A DNA stretch of 64,000 nucleotides from Rebecca billardiae RCC1528. Taxonomy: Eukaryota > Haptophyta. Under the pieces are notes generated by a model that saw only the letters and a program-made list of their open reading frames with translations, was not told the origin of the DNA and searched no databases. Each line of letters begins with the position of its first letter. Within the stretch, counting starts at the first letter, position 1. The stretch spans positions 496,001 through 560,000 of the forward strand of contig OZ251229.1 in assembly GCA_965240325.2 (NCBI GenBank). Reading direction: 5' to 3'. Below are positions 1 through 11,500 of this stretch, in pieces. Both the position numbers and the translations under genes were made by a program.

Positions 1-643
1 TGCTTATTATATTCTTCTAAGCTCGCCTAGGTGACGCGGCAAAAGAATCCCGAGCTTGCTACGGTCTGTGGTTCGTGAGATATAACCTCCGCCATCTCAC
101 AGTGAAACCACTGGGGAACAGTCAACAGGGCCCAAAAATCACATGGGCACCACGTTTTCGGCCATATAACTACCGCGGCTGCCGCTTGCCGGAGCTACTC
201 GCCGCTAGGTCGGCGGGCGGCGACATCGACTACGACCTCACCCTCATCCAAGTGCTCCGGAAGGCGCTCGGCAGCGGCGGCATCGCCATCTGCCGTCGCC
301 GCCGCGTGCCCCAGGCCGAGGCGGTGCTCCACCCCGGCCCGCCGCTCCCGTAGGGGGGCAGGGCTGCGGGTGGCGCACTGTCTGACCTGGAAGGAAGGCG
401 CGGACGCATTCTATGTGTCGTCTGTTGCACTCTGAGCCTGACGCTTGTCCGATGCTGCCACGCCGTTAAATATAACTACCGAACGGGAGCAGATTATCGA
501 GACGCGCGGTTTGTTTCCCGCAGAGCTCTAAGCTCAGCTTAGGTCTTCGCTCGACCACCGCGAACCGCGTTGCCGAGGTTACATGGGCAGCGGCAGCGCG
601 GACAAAAAGGTGCCAAATGCAAATCCACCGGACGATAGGCTCC
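1..643. other. No recognisable gene
   Basis: No conserved protein or RNA gene is visible. A plus-strand open frame ending near 353 carries a short plausible stretch around 215-350 (acidic, then basic, then proline-rich). It could be the 3' exon of a gene that begins outside the window, but it matches no family I know. The last 300 bases are the downstream flank of the minus-strand gene that ends at 644. Confidence 0.5.
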
Positions 644-1432
644 TCAGACAGCGATCAGATCGAACTTTGTGCCCACCTTGTCCACGATCGCGCGGTTGAC
701 AACGGTGAAGTAGGAGTTCCACGAGTCCGCACCAAGGCTCCACGCCGCGCGCGCCGCGTCCGCATCGGCCGCGGCCGCAGCTCGTGCGAGCTCCTTCAAC
801 GAATACCCGGCCTCGTTCACGTAGAAGCGCGCCAGCAGCGCGTCTCGCTGCGAGGCCGAGTTCTCCGAGATGAGGAGCGCGTTGCCCATCAGGATGCACT
901 TGATCAGTGCCGCGGCGATGGGCGAGGGGCGCTGCTTGCCCTCGGCCACGGTGCCCGATACGGCGGCACTGACGGTCTCCCACGAGCCCTGCTCGATGGC
1001 CTTGCGCAGCGCCGCAAACTGCTCGCTGCCCACCTTGACGTCGTCAGCGTACTTGCTGTACCCGTTGTAGCGCTGCTGGAGCGGCACGTACGTGCACGCA
1101 TTGTCGACGCAGCTGCCCCACGCGTTGTACGCCGGCTCCTTTGCATTTGCGAGCTCCTTGATGTCGAGCTTGCGCGGTGGGACCACGGCGTAATCGTAGT
1201 AGAAGTCCTTCTGGATGAGTGCGCCCTTGTTGGTGCCGCGGTCACGATCAAAGAGCGCGTCCTTGGCGCCGCATGCGTCTGGCAGGAAGGCCGAGGCCAC
1301 TGCACCGCCCACGGCGAGCACCGCGCCCCGGCGGCCGATCTGCGGCGCCAGCGCCGCGCCGGTCGACGCACCTGATGGCGCGGCCGGCGCGACCGTGCCG
1401 AATGTGACGCAGAGCGCGATTGCCGCCGCCAT
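644..1432 (-). CDS. Plastid thylakoid-lumen protein, unassigned, possibly photosystem II-associated
   Basis: Uninterrupted 262-residue frame starting at the ATG at 1432. The N-terminus has a layered targeting signal. Residues 1-20 are hydrophobic and alanine-rich, like the signal peptide used by complex plastids. After an alanine/serine transit-like stretch comes Gly-Arg-Arg-Gly (residues 33-36), a hydrophobic core and a cleavage-like Ala-Cys-Gly-Ala. That is a twin-arginine (Tat) thylakoid transfer domain, so the mature protein should fold before entering the lumen. The mature part (about 205 residues) is mostly helical and alanine-rich, with a Tyr/Asp-rich N-terminal stretch and two cysteines near residue 110. 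Size, location and helix content resemble PsbQ-like or Psb31-like extrinsic photosystem II proteins, but I cannot confirm a family. The layered targeting itself implies a plastid of secondary origin. Confidence 0.7.
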   Translation of the reverse strand: MAAAIALCVTFGTVAPAAPSGASTGAALAPQIGRRGAVLAVGGAVASAFLPDACGAKDALFDRDRGTNKGALIQKDFYYDYAVVPPRKLDIKELANAKEPAYNAWGSCVDNACTYVPLQQRYNGYSKYADDVKVGSEQFAALRKAIEQGSWETVSAAVSGTVAEGKQRPSPIAAALIKCILMGNALLISENSASQRDALLARFYVNEAGYSLKELARAAAAADADAARAAWSLGADSWNSYFTVVNRAIVDKVGTKFDLIAV

Positions 1433-2054
1433 GATGATCTGATTACGACCTGTACGTACGATACAGTTTATTTGTTTTAACGTGCGTAAGGCTCACGGTG
1501 GCAGGTTGCCGCGCCATCCTTCATCGCACGCTCTCCGACGAGAGACCTGGAAACTGGTTTTGAACTACCCATGACCTCAGACGCAAGAGCACGCCAGTAC
1601 AGTTTACTATGTTTTAACGTGCACACTTGGTTAAGGCGTGATTGACGCCATCCAACACTGCACAAAGACACCGCCACAGTACGCAATAGGGAGTCCCCTC
1701 CCGCCGTCCGTGGTCCGTTGACTGACTCGGTCTTCCAACTCCAAGACAAGAGTAATACTGTCAGCTAACTTCGTAACTAGTAACTGTTGACCAATCTTGT
1801 GTCAATGATGGTGTCATCCGGTCTATCGGCGGCACGATTGAGCCCGCCACGCGCACACAATTCACGACTACGAGTCACGGACGCGGTACTGACTGCGGAG
1901 CTCGCGCATCAGCGAAGCGTGTGCGACCGCGCGAGCCGTCCGTGACGTCCGTCACAAGTAGTCGTGTACTCTCACCCATCGGAATTCGGACCCAATGCTC
2001 GGCGCTTCGCGCTGAAGCCCGAGCGCGTGTCGCAGCCTCCTCGTTCCCACGGCT
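1433..2054. other. Intergenic region without recognisable gene
   Basis: Moderate-GC sequence between two minus-strand genes. It should contain the promoter of the lumen protein (upstream of 1432) and the 3' flank of the CFAP97-like gene (stop at 2055). Short frames here show no conserved motif. Confidence 0.5.
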
Positions 2055-3342
2055 CTACACGCGCGCCGACGCCCCCTTCTTCGGCGTCCCCTTTTTGTTA
2101 GCGGGCTTCGAGCGTTGCTTGCCCGCGCGCGGGTGCACGGTGAGCGCGCCGCTCGCCCCGGCCGCGGGCGCTGTGGACGAGAGCGCGAGGACAGAGCTCT
2201 GCGCCGCGCTGCCGCTCGCGATGGCGCCCATGTCGATCATGAGCGGGAGCGAGCCCGAGAGCGGGACGTGGTACTCGCGCGCCGGCAGCGAGTACTCCGC
2301 CGCCACGATCTCGAACGTGATCACGCCGGAGTCGTCCGGCCGGAGCTCGAGTAGCCCGATGTCTGCGGCCGCGGCCGAGCCGCTCGCGCCCAGCTTGTCA
2401 GCTGCCGCCTTTTGCCGCCGCTCCTTCGCCCACGTGCCGCCCTGGTACGGGTAATGGCAGATGGACTTGAGCAGGATCTCCGTCTGCCGTCGGTCTGCCT
2501 CCAATTTGTCCACCGGGTACGCGGGCTGCGTCGCCTGCAGCCGCCGGACGAGCGCCTGCCACGCGAGCAAGACCGCGCGCGCAAGCGCGTGCGGGCGGTC
2601 GCGAGATGAGCGTGCGCGTTTGCGCGTGCGTGCGCGCAGCTTGCCGGGGCACGGCGCGGGCTACGCGCCGCGTGGCGCCGCGTGCCCCGGCGCTCGGCGA
2701 GGAGGGGAGCGCCGCACCATGTTCTCGTCCGTGATCTTGCGCAGCTGCTGGTCGCGGATCATCTTGTTCACCACGGTCTGGTTGCGCTTGACCGTGTACG
2801 ATGCCGCGCCGCGCGAGTAGGTCACGTCTGCAATCTGCGTGTCCATGCGCGGCTCGTTGCCCGGGTTGAGGCGGATGCCCGGGAGGAACTCCCGCGACTC
2901 GTTGAAAGGGACCGATCGCATGATCCGCGCCATCTTACTCAGCAGGTGCTGGTTCTCTTTCTCCACCTCTCGCCACCGCTCTGCGGCCAGTGGCGCGGCG
3001 TGGCGGCGCGATGGGTCGCGTGCGTGCGCGCGCGCGTGAGCCGCCGCGTGGCCAGCGCGACGCCGAGCGCGGGCGAGCACGGCGTGCGGGCGTCGATTGC
3101 GCGGCCTCACCGTCCTCACGCCGCGCGCGCGCCGCGTTGCTCGACAGGTGCGGGTACTTTGGCATCTTCGGGTCGGTGACGCCATTCTTCTTGCCGCCCC
3201 ACTTATTGTCGATCGCGGGCTTGACCCGCTTCAGGTTACGCTTGTGCATGTCCTGGCAGTGGTTGATCCAGTGCGACTCGCACTCCTGCGAGAGGTACGG
3301 CAGCTGCCGGTTCTTCACCTTGCTCAGCCCGAACTGCTGCAT
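2055..3342 (-). CDS. CFAP97/Hemingway-like flagellar protein
   Basis: Three exons: 3120-3342, 2718-2980 and 2055-2555, joined across introns 2981-3119 (GTGAGG donor) and 2556-2717 (GTGCGG donor). All junctions keep frame and give 328 residues. The start is the ATG at 3342. Residues about 24-62 hold a His-Trp-x-Asn-His segment followed by a Lys-Pro-Ala-Ile-Asp block. Exon 2 supplies the coiled-coil core with Glu-Lys-Glu-Asn-Gln and Leu-Leu-Ser-Lys-Met. This order is that of the CFAP97 (KIAA1430/Hemingway) family of axoneme-associated proteins. Exon 3 encodes a 166-residue C-terminal extension, with a Tyr-Pro-Tyr-Gln-Gly-Gly-Thr-Trp patch and a basic Lys/Ser/Pro tail, that I do not recognise from animal members. 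It implies a motile flagellum. Confidence 0.65.
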
Positions 3343-3498
3343 GGCGGGCACGCCAAGGGGGGCGCACTGCCACGAAAGGAGTCGTTACGGGCGGCAAGGG
3401 TTTCCGAGGCGCCCTGCTGTTTCCCGAGGCGCGCAGCCGGCAGCGCGAGCGGCGAGCGCTGGCTGCGCACGCACCCGAGCACGCGCCGAGCAGCCGAG

Positions 3499-3524
3499 AT
3501 TTGATCTTGGCCCCAAGATCAAAT
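3499..3524. promoter_or_regulatory. Perfect 12-bp-arm palindrome upstream of the CFAP97-like gene
   Basis: Arms ATTTGATCTTGG and CCAAGATCAAAT flank a CC centre. It lies 157 bp upstream of the CFAP97-like ATG and 102 bp beyond the stop codon of the giant gene. The position suits a dimer-binding operator or a cruciform, but a chance or repeat-derived palindrome is not excluded. Confidence 0.3.
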
Positions 3525-3625
3525 ATTTCATGAGATTCCGAATACCGAAAGCGAATATTGCCACGCGCGCGCGAAACGATCGCGCGTTCGGGCACAGCCG
3601 CCGCGACGAACGGTCACGCTCTGTC

Positions 3626-6600
3626 TCAGCGGACGGCGGGCGCCGTCGGCGCGGGCGGCGGTGCGAGGTCGCGCATGAGGGCGTCGGCGTCCGCGAGGCG
3701 GCGCGCGAGCGCCTGCTCCTCGAGCGCCTGCCGCCGGCGCGCCATCTCGGCTGTCCTCCGCTGCAGCTCGAGGCTCGCGGGCCCGGGCGGCCGCGGCGGC
3801 GTGCCGGGCGGCGGCCGCTTGCCCTTCTTGCCCTTGCTCCGCGCCCTCGGCTTCGGCTTGGCCTTGGAGGCGGCGCCGCGCGAGCGTCGCTCGGCGTGCG
3901 CGTGCGCGGCAGTGCCATCGCCACGCCCGCCCGCGCCGGCGCGCGGGGCGGTCGCGGGCCTCTGCGCGCCCGCGCCGCGCCTTCCGGCGGGCGAGGCCGA
4001 GGCGGACGTCCGGCCCACGGCGCCGCCGCCTCGGCCGCCGCGCGCCGTGTGCTCGTCGGGATGGTCGGGCGAGCCGCTCGGCCCGGCGTGCTGCGCTGCG
4101 CGCTCGGTCGACGCAGGCGTCCCGCGCCCCTCGTCGCGCGCCGAGCCCCCCGCCTCGTGCGCGGCGCCGAGCGCTCCGCGCTCGGCATCGGCCGCGCCGT
4201 CCGAGTGCGCGCGCGCGTAGCTGCGCCGCTCCAGCGAGGCGGGGCCGCCCTGCATGTACGCCGCCCACGCGTCCGAGCCCGGCCGCTGCTCGAGCGCGCC
4301 CGCGCGCTCGTCGCCAACGTCGGGCCAGCTGTCCTCGCCCAGCCACGCGGTCGCGGCGGGCGGCGGCGCCGGCCGCGCGCCGCCGCCGCCCGCCTCTGCG
4401 CCGCCGTGCCGCGGCGGCGTCGGCTGCCGCACGCGCAGCCTGGAGTGCAGCGCGAGCTCGACCGCCTCGCGCGAGGTGCGCGGCGCGCCGTGCGCCGCGG
4501 GCCGCGCATCCTCCGCCCACCCCGCCCCGCCGCCCAGCGCCTCGAGCAGCGCCTCCGACTCGTGCATCTCCCGGCCCAGAGAGTCGACGCCCGCCGCGAG
4601 CGCGTCCAGCCGCGCGCCGAGCGCGAGCGCGTCCGCGCGCAGGTGGCGCAGCGGGAGCGAGGCGGAGGCGTCGGCGGCGCTGGTGGCGAGCATGCCGCGC
4701 AGCGCGTCGGCGGTGCTCGTCGCCGGCGGGTACGGCGAGCGCGGCGCCGCCTGCGCCGCCGCCGACATTGGCGGCGAGAGGCGCGGCGGCGCGGCCGCGG
4801 AGGCGGCGGCGGCGCGCGCGCCGCCAGGCTGGCGGCTGGCGGCGGCCTCGGCGGCGCGCGCGGCCGGCGTGCCCGCCGCCTCGGCGGCGCGCGCGCCGGG
4901 CGCGCGCCCGGTCAGCTCGTGCACCGTCAGCGTGCGCACCTCCACCCAGCGCTGCGCCGCCAGTCCGGGCAGTCCGGCCGCGCCGCCGGCCGGTGCGGCG
5001 AAGGCTCCGAGTGTGCACGCGTGCGCCCACGCGTCCGGGCGCGCGCGCGCCGGCGGGTCGGCGGCGCGCGCGTCGGCGTCGGCCGGCGCGACGAGCGCTG
5101 CCGCGGCGGGAGCGCCGTCCGCGCCCGCGCCCGCCCGCTCCGAGCCGCCCGCGCTCGGCGGGCGCTGCGCCGCCCCAGCCGGCCGCGCCGCGCGCTCATC
5201 GGTCGGAGGCGAGGTGCCGACGCCGACATCAAAGCGCGCAGCCGGCGCGGCGGAGCGGGGCTGGCGAGGCGGGCTGGTGGCGCGCACGCGCTGCGCGCGG
5301 AGCTCCGACCGAGGCGGCGGGCCCGACGCCGCAGGCCGCGCCGCCAGCGCGCGCCGTTCGGCCGCGCCCCGACTCGCCGCCTGGATCAGCATGGCCGCCG
5401 CACCCTCGCGCTCGCGCTCAGACGGCCCGGCGCCGCCGACGCCCGCGCCGGCGGGGGCGGCTGCGCGCGGCTGCGCCGGCGCGGCGAGCAGCGCCAGCGG
5501 GTCCGCCACGCCCTCCTCGGCCCCGCGCGCGGCGGCGCCCGCGGCGGCACGCGCCGGCGGCGCCGCGCCCGTGCGCGCCTCCGCCAGCGCCGACGGCGAC
5601 GGCGCCACTCCGCCGCCCGCGCGCTCGGGCGCGGCTGCCGCGAGCAGAGCCAGCGGGTCGGCTGGCTCGTGCCGTGCGCCCTCGTGCGCGCCTTCGGACG
5701 GCGCGGAGGCGTGTGCGCTCGCGCGCGCCGATCGCGCCGCGCCCCCGCTGCTCGATGGCGAGCGCGAGCCGCCGTCATCGCGCGCAGGCGTGTGCGGCTG
5801 CGCCCGCTGCGCGCCGTGCGCGCCGCCGGGTGGCGCTGTTCGCCCCGCCGCCGCCTCCTCCTCCTGCTGCGGCTGCTGCGGCGGCTGCTGCGGCTGCGGC
5901 GGCTGCTGCTGCTGCGGCTGCGGCTGCGGCTGCGGCTGCTGCGGCTGATGCTGCCACTGCTGCTGCTGCGGCTGCTGCTGCTGCGGCTGCGGCTGCTGCG
6001 GCTGCTGCTGCCACTGCTGCTGCTGCGGCTGCTGCTGCTGCTGCGGCTGCTGCTGCTGCGGCTGCGGCTGCTGCGGCTGCTGCTGTCCCGTGCCGCCCGG
6101 CGGAGGCGCAGCGCCCAGCTGGGCGAGCGGGTCGAGCATGCCGCCCGGCGGCCTCGGGCCGAGCCGACCCAGCGCAGCCACGCGCACAGGCCCCTCCGCC
6201 TCCTCCGCCGCCTCCTCCTCCGCCTCCTCCTCCGAGTCTGCGTGCGTGCGCGCGGCGGCTGCACCGCTCAGCCGCACGAGCCGAGGCGGCGCGTGCGCGT
6301 ACGGCGGCGGCACGGGGCCGGGCGCACCGTCGGCCGGCGCGGCGGGAGCACCGCCGTCGGCCGCGCGCGAGGGCTCGGGCCGAGCACGCTCGGCGCGCGC
6401 GGACGCGACGGCGCGCGCCGCCTGCTCGTGCGCGCGGGCCGGGAGCAGCAGCCGCGGCGGCGGCGGCGTCCGCGCCGCTCGCGCGCCGCTCGGCGGCAGC
6501 GGCAGCGGCAGCGGTGGCGGCAGCGGTGGCGGCGAGGCTGCGAAGTCACGCGGCGGCGAGGCGGCAGGCTCGCGCTCGCGCGGCGGCGGAGACAGCGACG

Positions 6601-7807
6601 CCGCGCTGCCGTCGCGCGCGCCGTGCAGGTCGCCCGTGCGGTGCAGCTGGCCGCGCGCCGCGGGCCGGCTTCGCTGCGCCGACGGTTGCCACAGGAAGGG
6701 AAGCGCTCGGGGCAGCGGCGGCGGCGGCGACGCGGCGGGCGCGAGCGCGCGCGCCGCCGGCTGAGCTGCGAGCTCCGAGGCCGCGGCGGGCGGCGCAGTG
6801 GCACACCCGGAGGCAGCGGCGCTCTCGAGCGGCGCCAACGACGGCGTGGGCGGCCCGAGCCCCGCCGAGCTCGCGCCGTCCGCGGCCGAGCACGCCCCCG
6901 CGCGCTGCGCCGACGCGCACGCGCTCGGCGCGCGCGCGTCGGCGCAGCGCGCGGCCGCATCACTCGCCGCCGCCTCGAGCGCGAGGAGCGGATCGGTCGG
7001 GCCGGCCGAGGGCGGAGGGGGCTGCGACGGCGGTGGCGCCGCCGACCCCGCCGACCCCGCCGCCGCCGCCGCCGCGCGGAGGGGGTCCGCCGCCCACCCC
7101 GCTCGCTGCGGCGGCTGCGTGGGCGCGCGGCCGAGCGCCGCCGCGTCCTGCGGCGCTGCGCTGCGCTCGGCTGGGGCAGCCGGCAGGGAAGGGCGCTGGG
7201 CGCACGCCGGCGCGGGCTGGGGCGGAGCGCACGACGCGACGAGCGCCTGAAGCGGATCGGCCGGCGGCGAGAGGCGCGGCTCGGAGCCGCCGCTCTCGAG
7301 CGCCGCGTGCGGCGGCGCCGCCCGCGGCGCGCGCCGCTGCGCGCGCGCCGCAAACGGATCACGCGCGGCGGCGGGCTCGGGCGGCGGGGCGCGCGCCGCG
7401 GCCGGCGGTGCCGAGTGCGGGCTGCTGGCTGCTGGCTGGGCCGAGGTGCACGGCGCGTGCGCGGGTGGCGCGGCACGCACTGCTGCTGGCGCGCACGCCC
7501 CGCCCGTCGACTCCGCGCACGCCGCGGCCGCGCACGCAACGCCGCCCTGCCGGTCTGCGCACCGCGCGCCGCCGCGCGGAGACGCGCCGTCGGCTGCGAG
7601 CGCCGCGGCCGCCGCGCGGGGCGGGGCGGGGCTGACTGTGGCGGCGGTGGGCGGCGGCGGCGCGGCGCGGCGTGGTGCGTGCCGGTCGGCGGCCTCGGCC
7701 TCGGCCTCGGTGGTGCGCGCCGCGCCGCCGCCCTCCGCGACGCGCTGCCCCGCCTCCGCCTCCGCCTCTGCGCGTGCCGGCCGCGCGCCGCCCTCCTCAG
7801 GTGCCGC

Positions 7808-7840
<33 letters not shown>

Positions 7841-8455
7841 CGCCGCCGCCTCCTCCGCCGCCTCCGCCGCCGCCTCCGCATCGGCGTCGGCGTACACGCG
7901 CGCCCACTCCTCCGCCGTGCTGCCTCGGCCACGCAGCAGCGCCAGCGCGGCACCGGAGGGCGTCACGCCCGCGCGGCCGAGCTCGTCAGCCGAGCTGAGC
8001 GCGAGCTCGCGCGCGCCCTCGGCACCGCCACCACCGCCCGGCCCGCCGCCGCCCCCGGGGCGCCGACGCGGGGGGAGGCGGAGGAGCTGCGCGACGAACG
8101 GGGGATAGTCCGGGTCCGCCTCGCACGACCAGTCGAGCGGCGCGCCGGCCACGTGCGGCGCGCCCTCGCGGAAGCCGGCGTTGGCGGCCTCGATCTCGGC
8201 GCCGAGATCGGGCTGGAGCGCGGCCGCGCGCTGCAGCAGCGCATCGTACCGTGCCTGCGCGCCCAGCCCTGCAAAGGGCACGCGCAGGGTGCGGCGCGTG
8301 CGGAGCGCGGCGCGCGCGGCGCCGTCGGCGAGGGGCAGCGCCCAGCTCGCGAGCACGGCGACGAGGAGCTCCTGCAGCGCGCTCTGCGGCGCGAGCTCGG
8401 GCAGCGCCTGCAGCCGCGCCACGCCGAGCACAATGGCCGCCAGCTCGCGCTCAGA

Positions 8456-8510
<55 letters not shown>

Positions 8511-11500
8511 GGGGGCAGGGCCCAGAGTGCGCGCGCGCCGCGCAGCGCGGCGGACAGCTCGGCGCGCGCGTGCAGGAACCAGCACAGCCGGCAGAGCAGG
8601 CGCAGCGCGGGCGCGGTGGCGCGCAGGGCCGCGCCGTCCGCGCCGTCCGCGCGCGCCTCGGGCTCAGCGCCCGCGGGCGCGCCGCCGCCGCCGCCGCGCG
8701 CGGCCGCGTCGGCCCGCGTTGGCGGCTCCGGCGGCGGCCACACGCGGAGCAGCCGCGCGGCCGCCTGCAGCCTGCGGCTGAGCTGCGCGCGCGAGAGCAG
8801 CTCGGCGCGCGCGTCCGACGTCGAGTGGCGCGCACCGCGCGGCGCGGCGCCGCCGCCGCCCTCGCCGCCCGCGCGCTCCGCGCCGCCGCCCTCGGCGCGG
8901 CGCGCGCCGGGCGACGATCGCGCGAGCTCGCTCCAGCGCGACGCCTGGCGCAGCAGCTGCGGCGAGGCGTCGAGCGGCGAGGGCTCCGGCAGCGGCACCG
9001 CGTCGGGCACGCGCAGCGGCAGCGCGGCGCACAGCGCCGCGGCGCGCGCGAGCTCGCGCCGCGCGATCGCCGCGCGCAGCCGAGCGCTGAACGTGCGCAG
9101 CGCGCGCGCCGCGGCGGGCGGCGCGGCGGCGTGCGCGCGCGCCGCGCCGCCCTCGGCCTCCGCCAGCGCGGCGGCGACGCGCGCGTGCCCCGCCGCGCTG
9201 CCGTCGAGCCCGCCCTCGAGCGCGGGCGGCAGCGCGCGCAGCAGCCAGCGCAGCGCGCGCGCCGTCGGCATGGGCAAGCGCGCGCCGAAGGCCGGCGCGG
9301 CGCACTCGGCCGCCAGCACGCGTACCGCGGCGGCTGGGTCGGCGCAGCGCACGCACACGCGCGCGGCCTCGAGCGGCGACGCGCGGCCCGCGAGGCGCAG
9401 CATGCGCGCCGCGGCGTACGCGCTCCACAGCGAGGGCGGCGGCGCGTCGCGCGCGCCCTCCAGCAGCGCGTGCGCGGGCACGCGCGCGGGCGGCGCGGAC
9501 GCTTCCGAGAAACGGCGGCGCGGCGCGGCGCCGCCCGCCGCGCCGGGCTGCACCGTGAGCGGCGAGGGGATGGTGACGAGCTCGGGCGCGCGCGCCGCCG
9601 GCGTGGCGTCGTGCGCCGAGTGCGCCGCCGTGTGCTGCGCGCGCACGCACCGCGCCACCACGCCGCCCAGGCAGCCGACGAGCCAGGCGCCCTCGCGAGC
9701 GCGCGCGTCCGCGTCCGCGCCGCCGCCGCCCGCCGCCGCCGCCGGCGCGAGGCCGGCGATGGCGATGCGAGTGCTGCGCGCGGCGCCGCCGGGCGGCCTC
9801 GGCGCGCGCTCGGCGCGCGCGCCACCGCCGCCGGGCTGCAGCGCCGGGTCGAGCGGCGGCGCGCCCTCCGCCACCAGCCTCAGGCGCGGCAGCACGAGCG
9901 CGCTCGCGTCCGCGGGGCGCGCGCCGCCCAGGTGCGCGAGGAGCAGGGCGCGCATGCCGAGGGCGCCGGCGGCGCGGTACTCCGCGTGCGCGGCGGCGTG
10001 CTGGGCGCGCAGCGCGTGCATGTGCCCGCGCATCAGCGCGACCGCCTCCGCCGCGCTCGGGCCGCCGCCGCCGCCGCCCTCGCCGTCGACGCCACCGCCC
10101 GCCGCCGCCGCCGCCGCCGCGCGCGGCTCCGCGCCAGACGCGCCGCGCGCCGCTCCCGCCGGCAGCGGCCGCTGCGGGGCGGCGGTGGCCGCGCCCGCGC
10201 TGAGCGCGCGCGCAAGCCGCAGGGCGGCGAGCGCGCGGCGCCAGCGCGCGGCAGCGGCGAGCCGCGCCGCCTGCTCGCTGCCAAGCAGCCCGCGCGCCCG
10301 CGACAAAACGACCAGCGGCGGCGCCGCGCTCGCGCCGCCGGCCGCCGCGCTCGCGCCGCCGGCCGCAGAGGGTGCGCCGCCGCCGCCGCCGCCGCGCACT
10401 GCTTCGCCTGGCTGCTGCTCGCGCGCCGGCAGCAGCGCGCCGGCGGCGGCGGGGCGGTGGTAGGCGTCCAGCTCGGCAGGCGCCTCGGGCGGCGCGTCGC
10501 TGCTCGCCTCGACCAGCGCCACCGCCGCCGGCGCGCGCCGCGCCGAGGCGGTCTGCTGCGCCGCCGCGCCCGGCGCGGGATGCGCCTGCGGGGGCGCGCG
10601 CGCGCACAGCGCGTGCGTGCGCGCCTCGGCGGCGGCGACGATGGCGGCGGCCGCGCCGCGCGCGTCGCGCACGCCCTCCGCCGCCGTGCGCCACGCCGCG
10701 AGCACCGCGCCGTCCACCACGTCGAGCAGCGCGTTGAGCGCGCGCACGCTCGCGCCCTCGCCCGCCGCGTCGGCGCGCCCGAAGGCTGCGTGCACAAACG
10801 GCGCGGCACCCGCGGCGTCGGCGCGGAGGAGCGCGGCGAGGGCGGCGCGGGCGCACGCGCTCGCGCGCTCGAGGGGCGCGCGTTCGAGCGCGGGCTGCGC
10901 GGGCTGCGTGAGCCAGAGCGAGAGCGCGTCGAGCGCGGCACCGCCCAGCTCGTGCGCCGCCGCGCGCGCAGCCTCAGACACGCCGCCGGCCGCGGCGTGC
11001 GCCGCCCACGCCGCCTGCGCGCGCGCCGCCGCGTCGGCCGCGCGCGCGCGCACGTGGCCCAGCGGCTCCTCCACGTCGAGGGCGAAGGTGCGCACGTGCA
11101 GGCCCGTCGCCGCCGCTCCCTCCACCAGCTGCCCGCCGCTCCCGAGTCCGCCGCCCGCGGCGCGCGCCGCGCTCGGCGCCCGCGCTGCGACGGCCCACGT
11201 GAGCGGGCCGCTGCCTGAGCCCCCTCCGGCCGCGGCGGCGGGTTCGGCGGCGGCGGGGCCCGGCCTGCGCGCCGCCGCGCCCGGCGCGAGCGAGATCGTG
11301 GAGAGGTGCTGCGCGCCGCGCGAGACCACGCCGACGGCGCCCTCCTGCGTCAGAACGAACGCGCACGCGCCCGCAGGCGCCCAGCACACCGCGCGCGCGC
11401 GCCCGAGCTGGGAGCCGCGCAGCCGCGCGTGCGCGGGCGCGCCGCGCGGGCCGAGCCAGACGAGCAGCACGCACGACACAGCCCCAGCCGAGCCGCGTGC

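Noticed and set aside
2990-11218. 2742-codon plus-strand frame, Arg-rich
   Set aside because: It is antisense to the giant minus-strand gene and exists because GC-rich DNA has few stops. Its composition is nearly all Arg/Ala/Gly with no domains, while the minus strand keeps WD and helical signatures.
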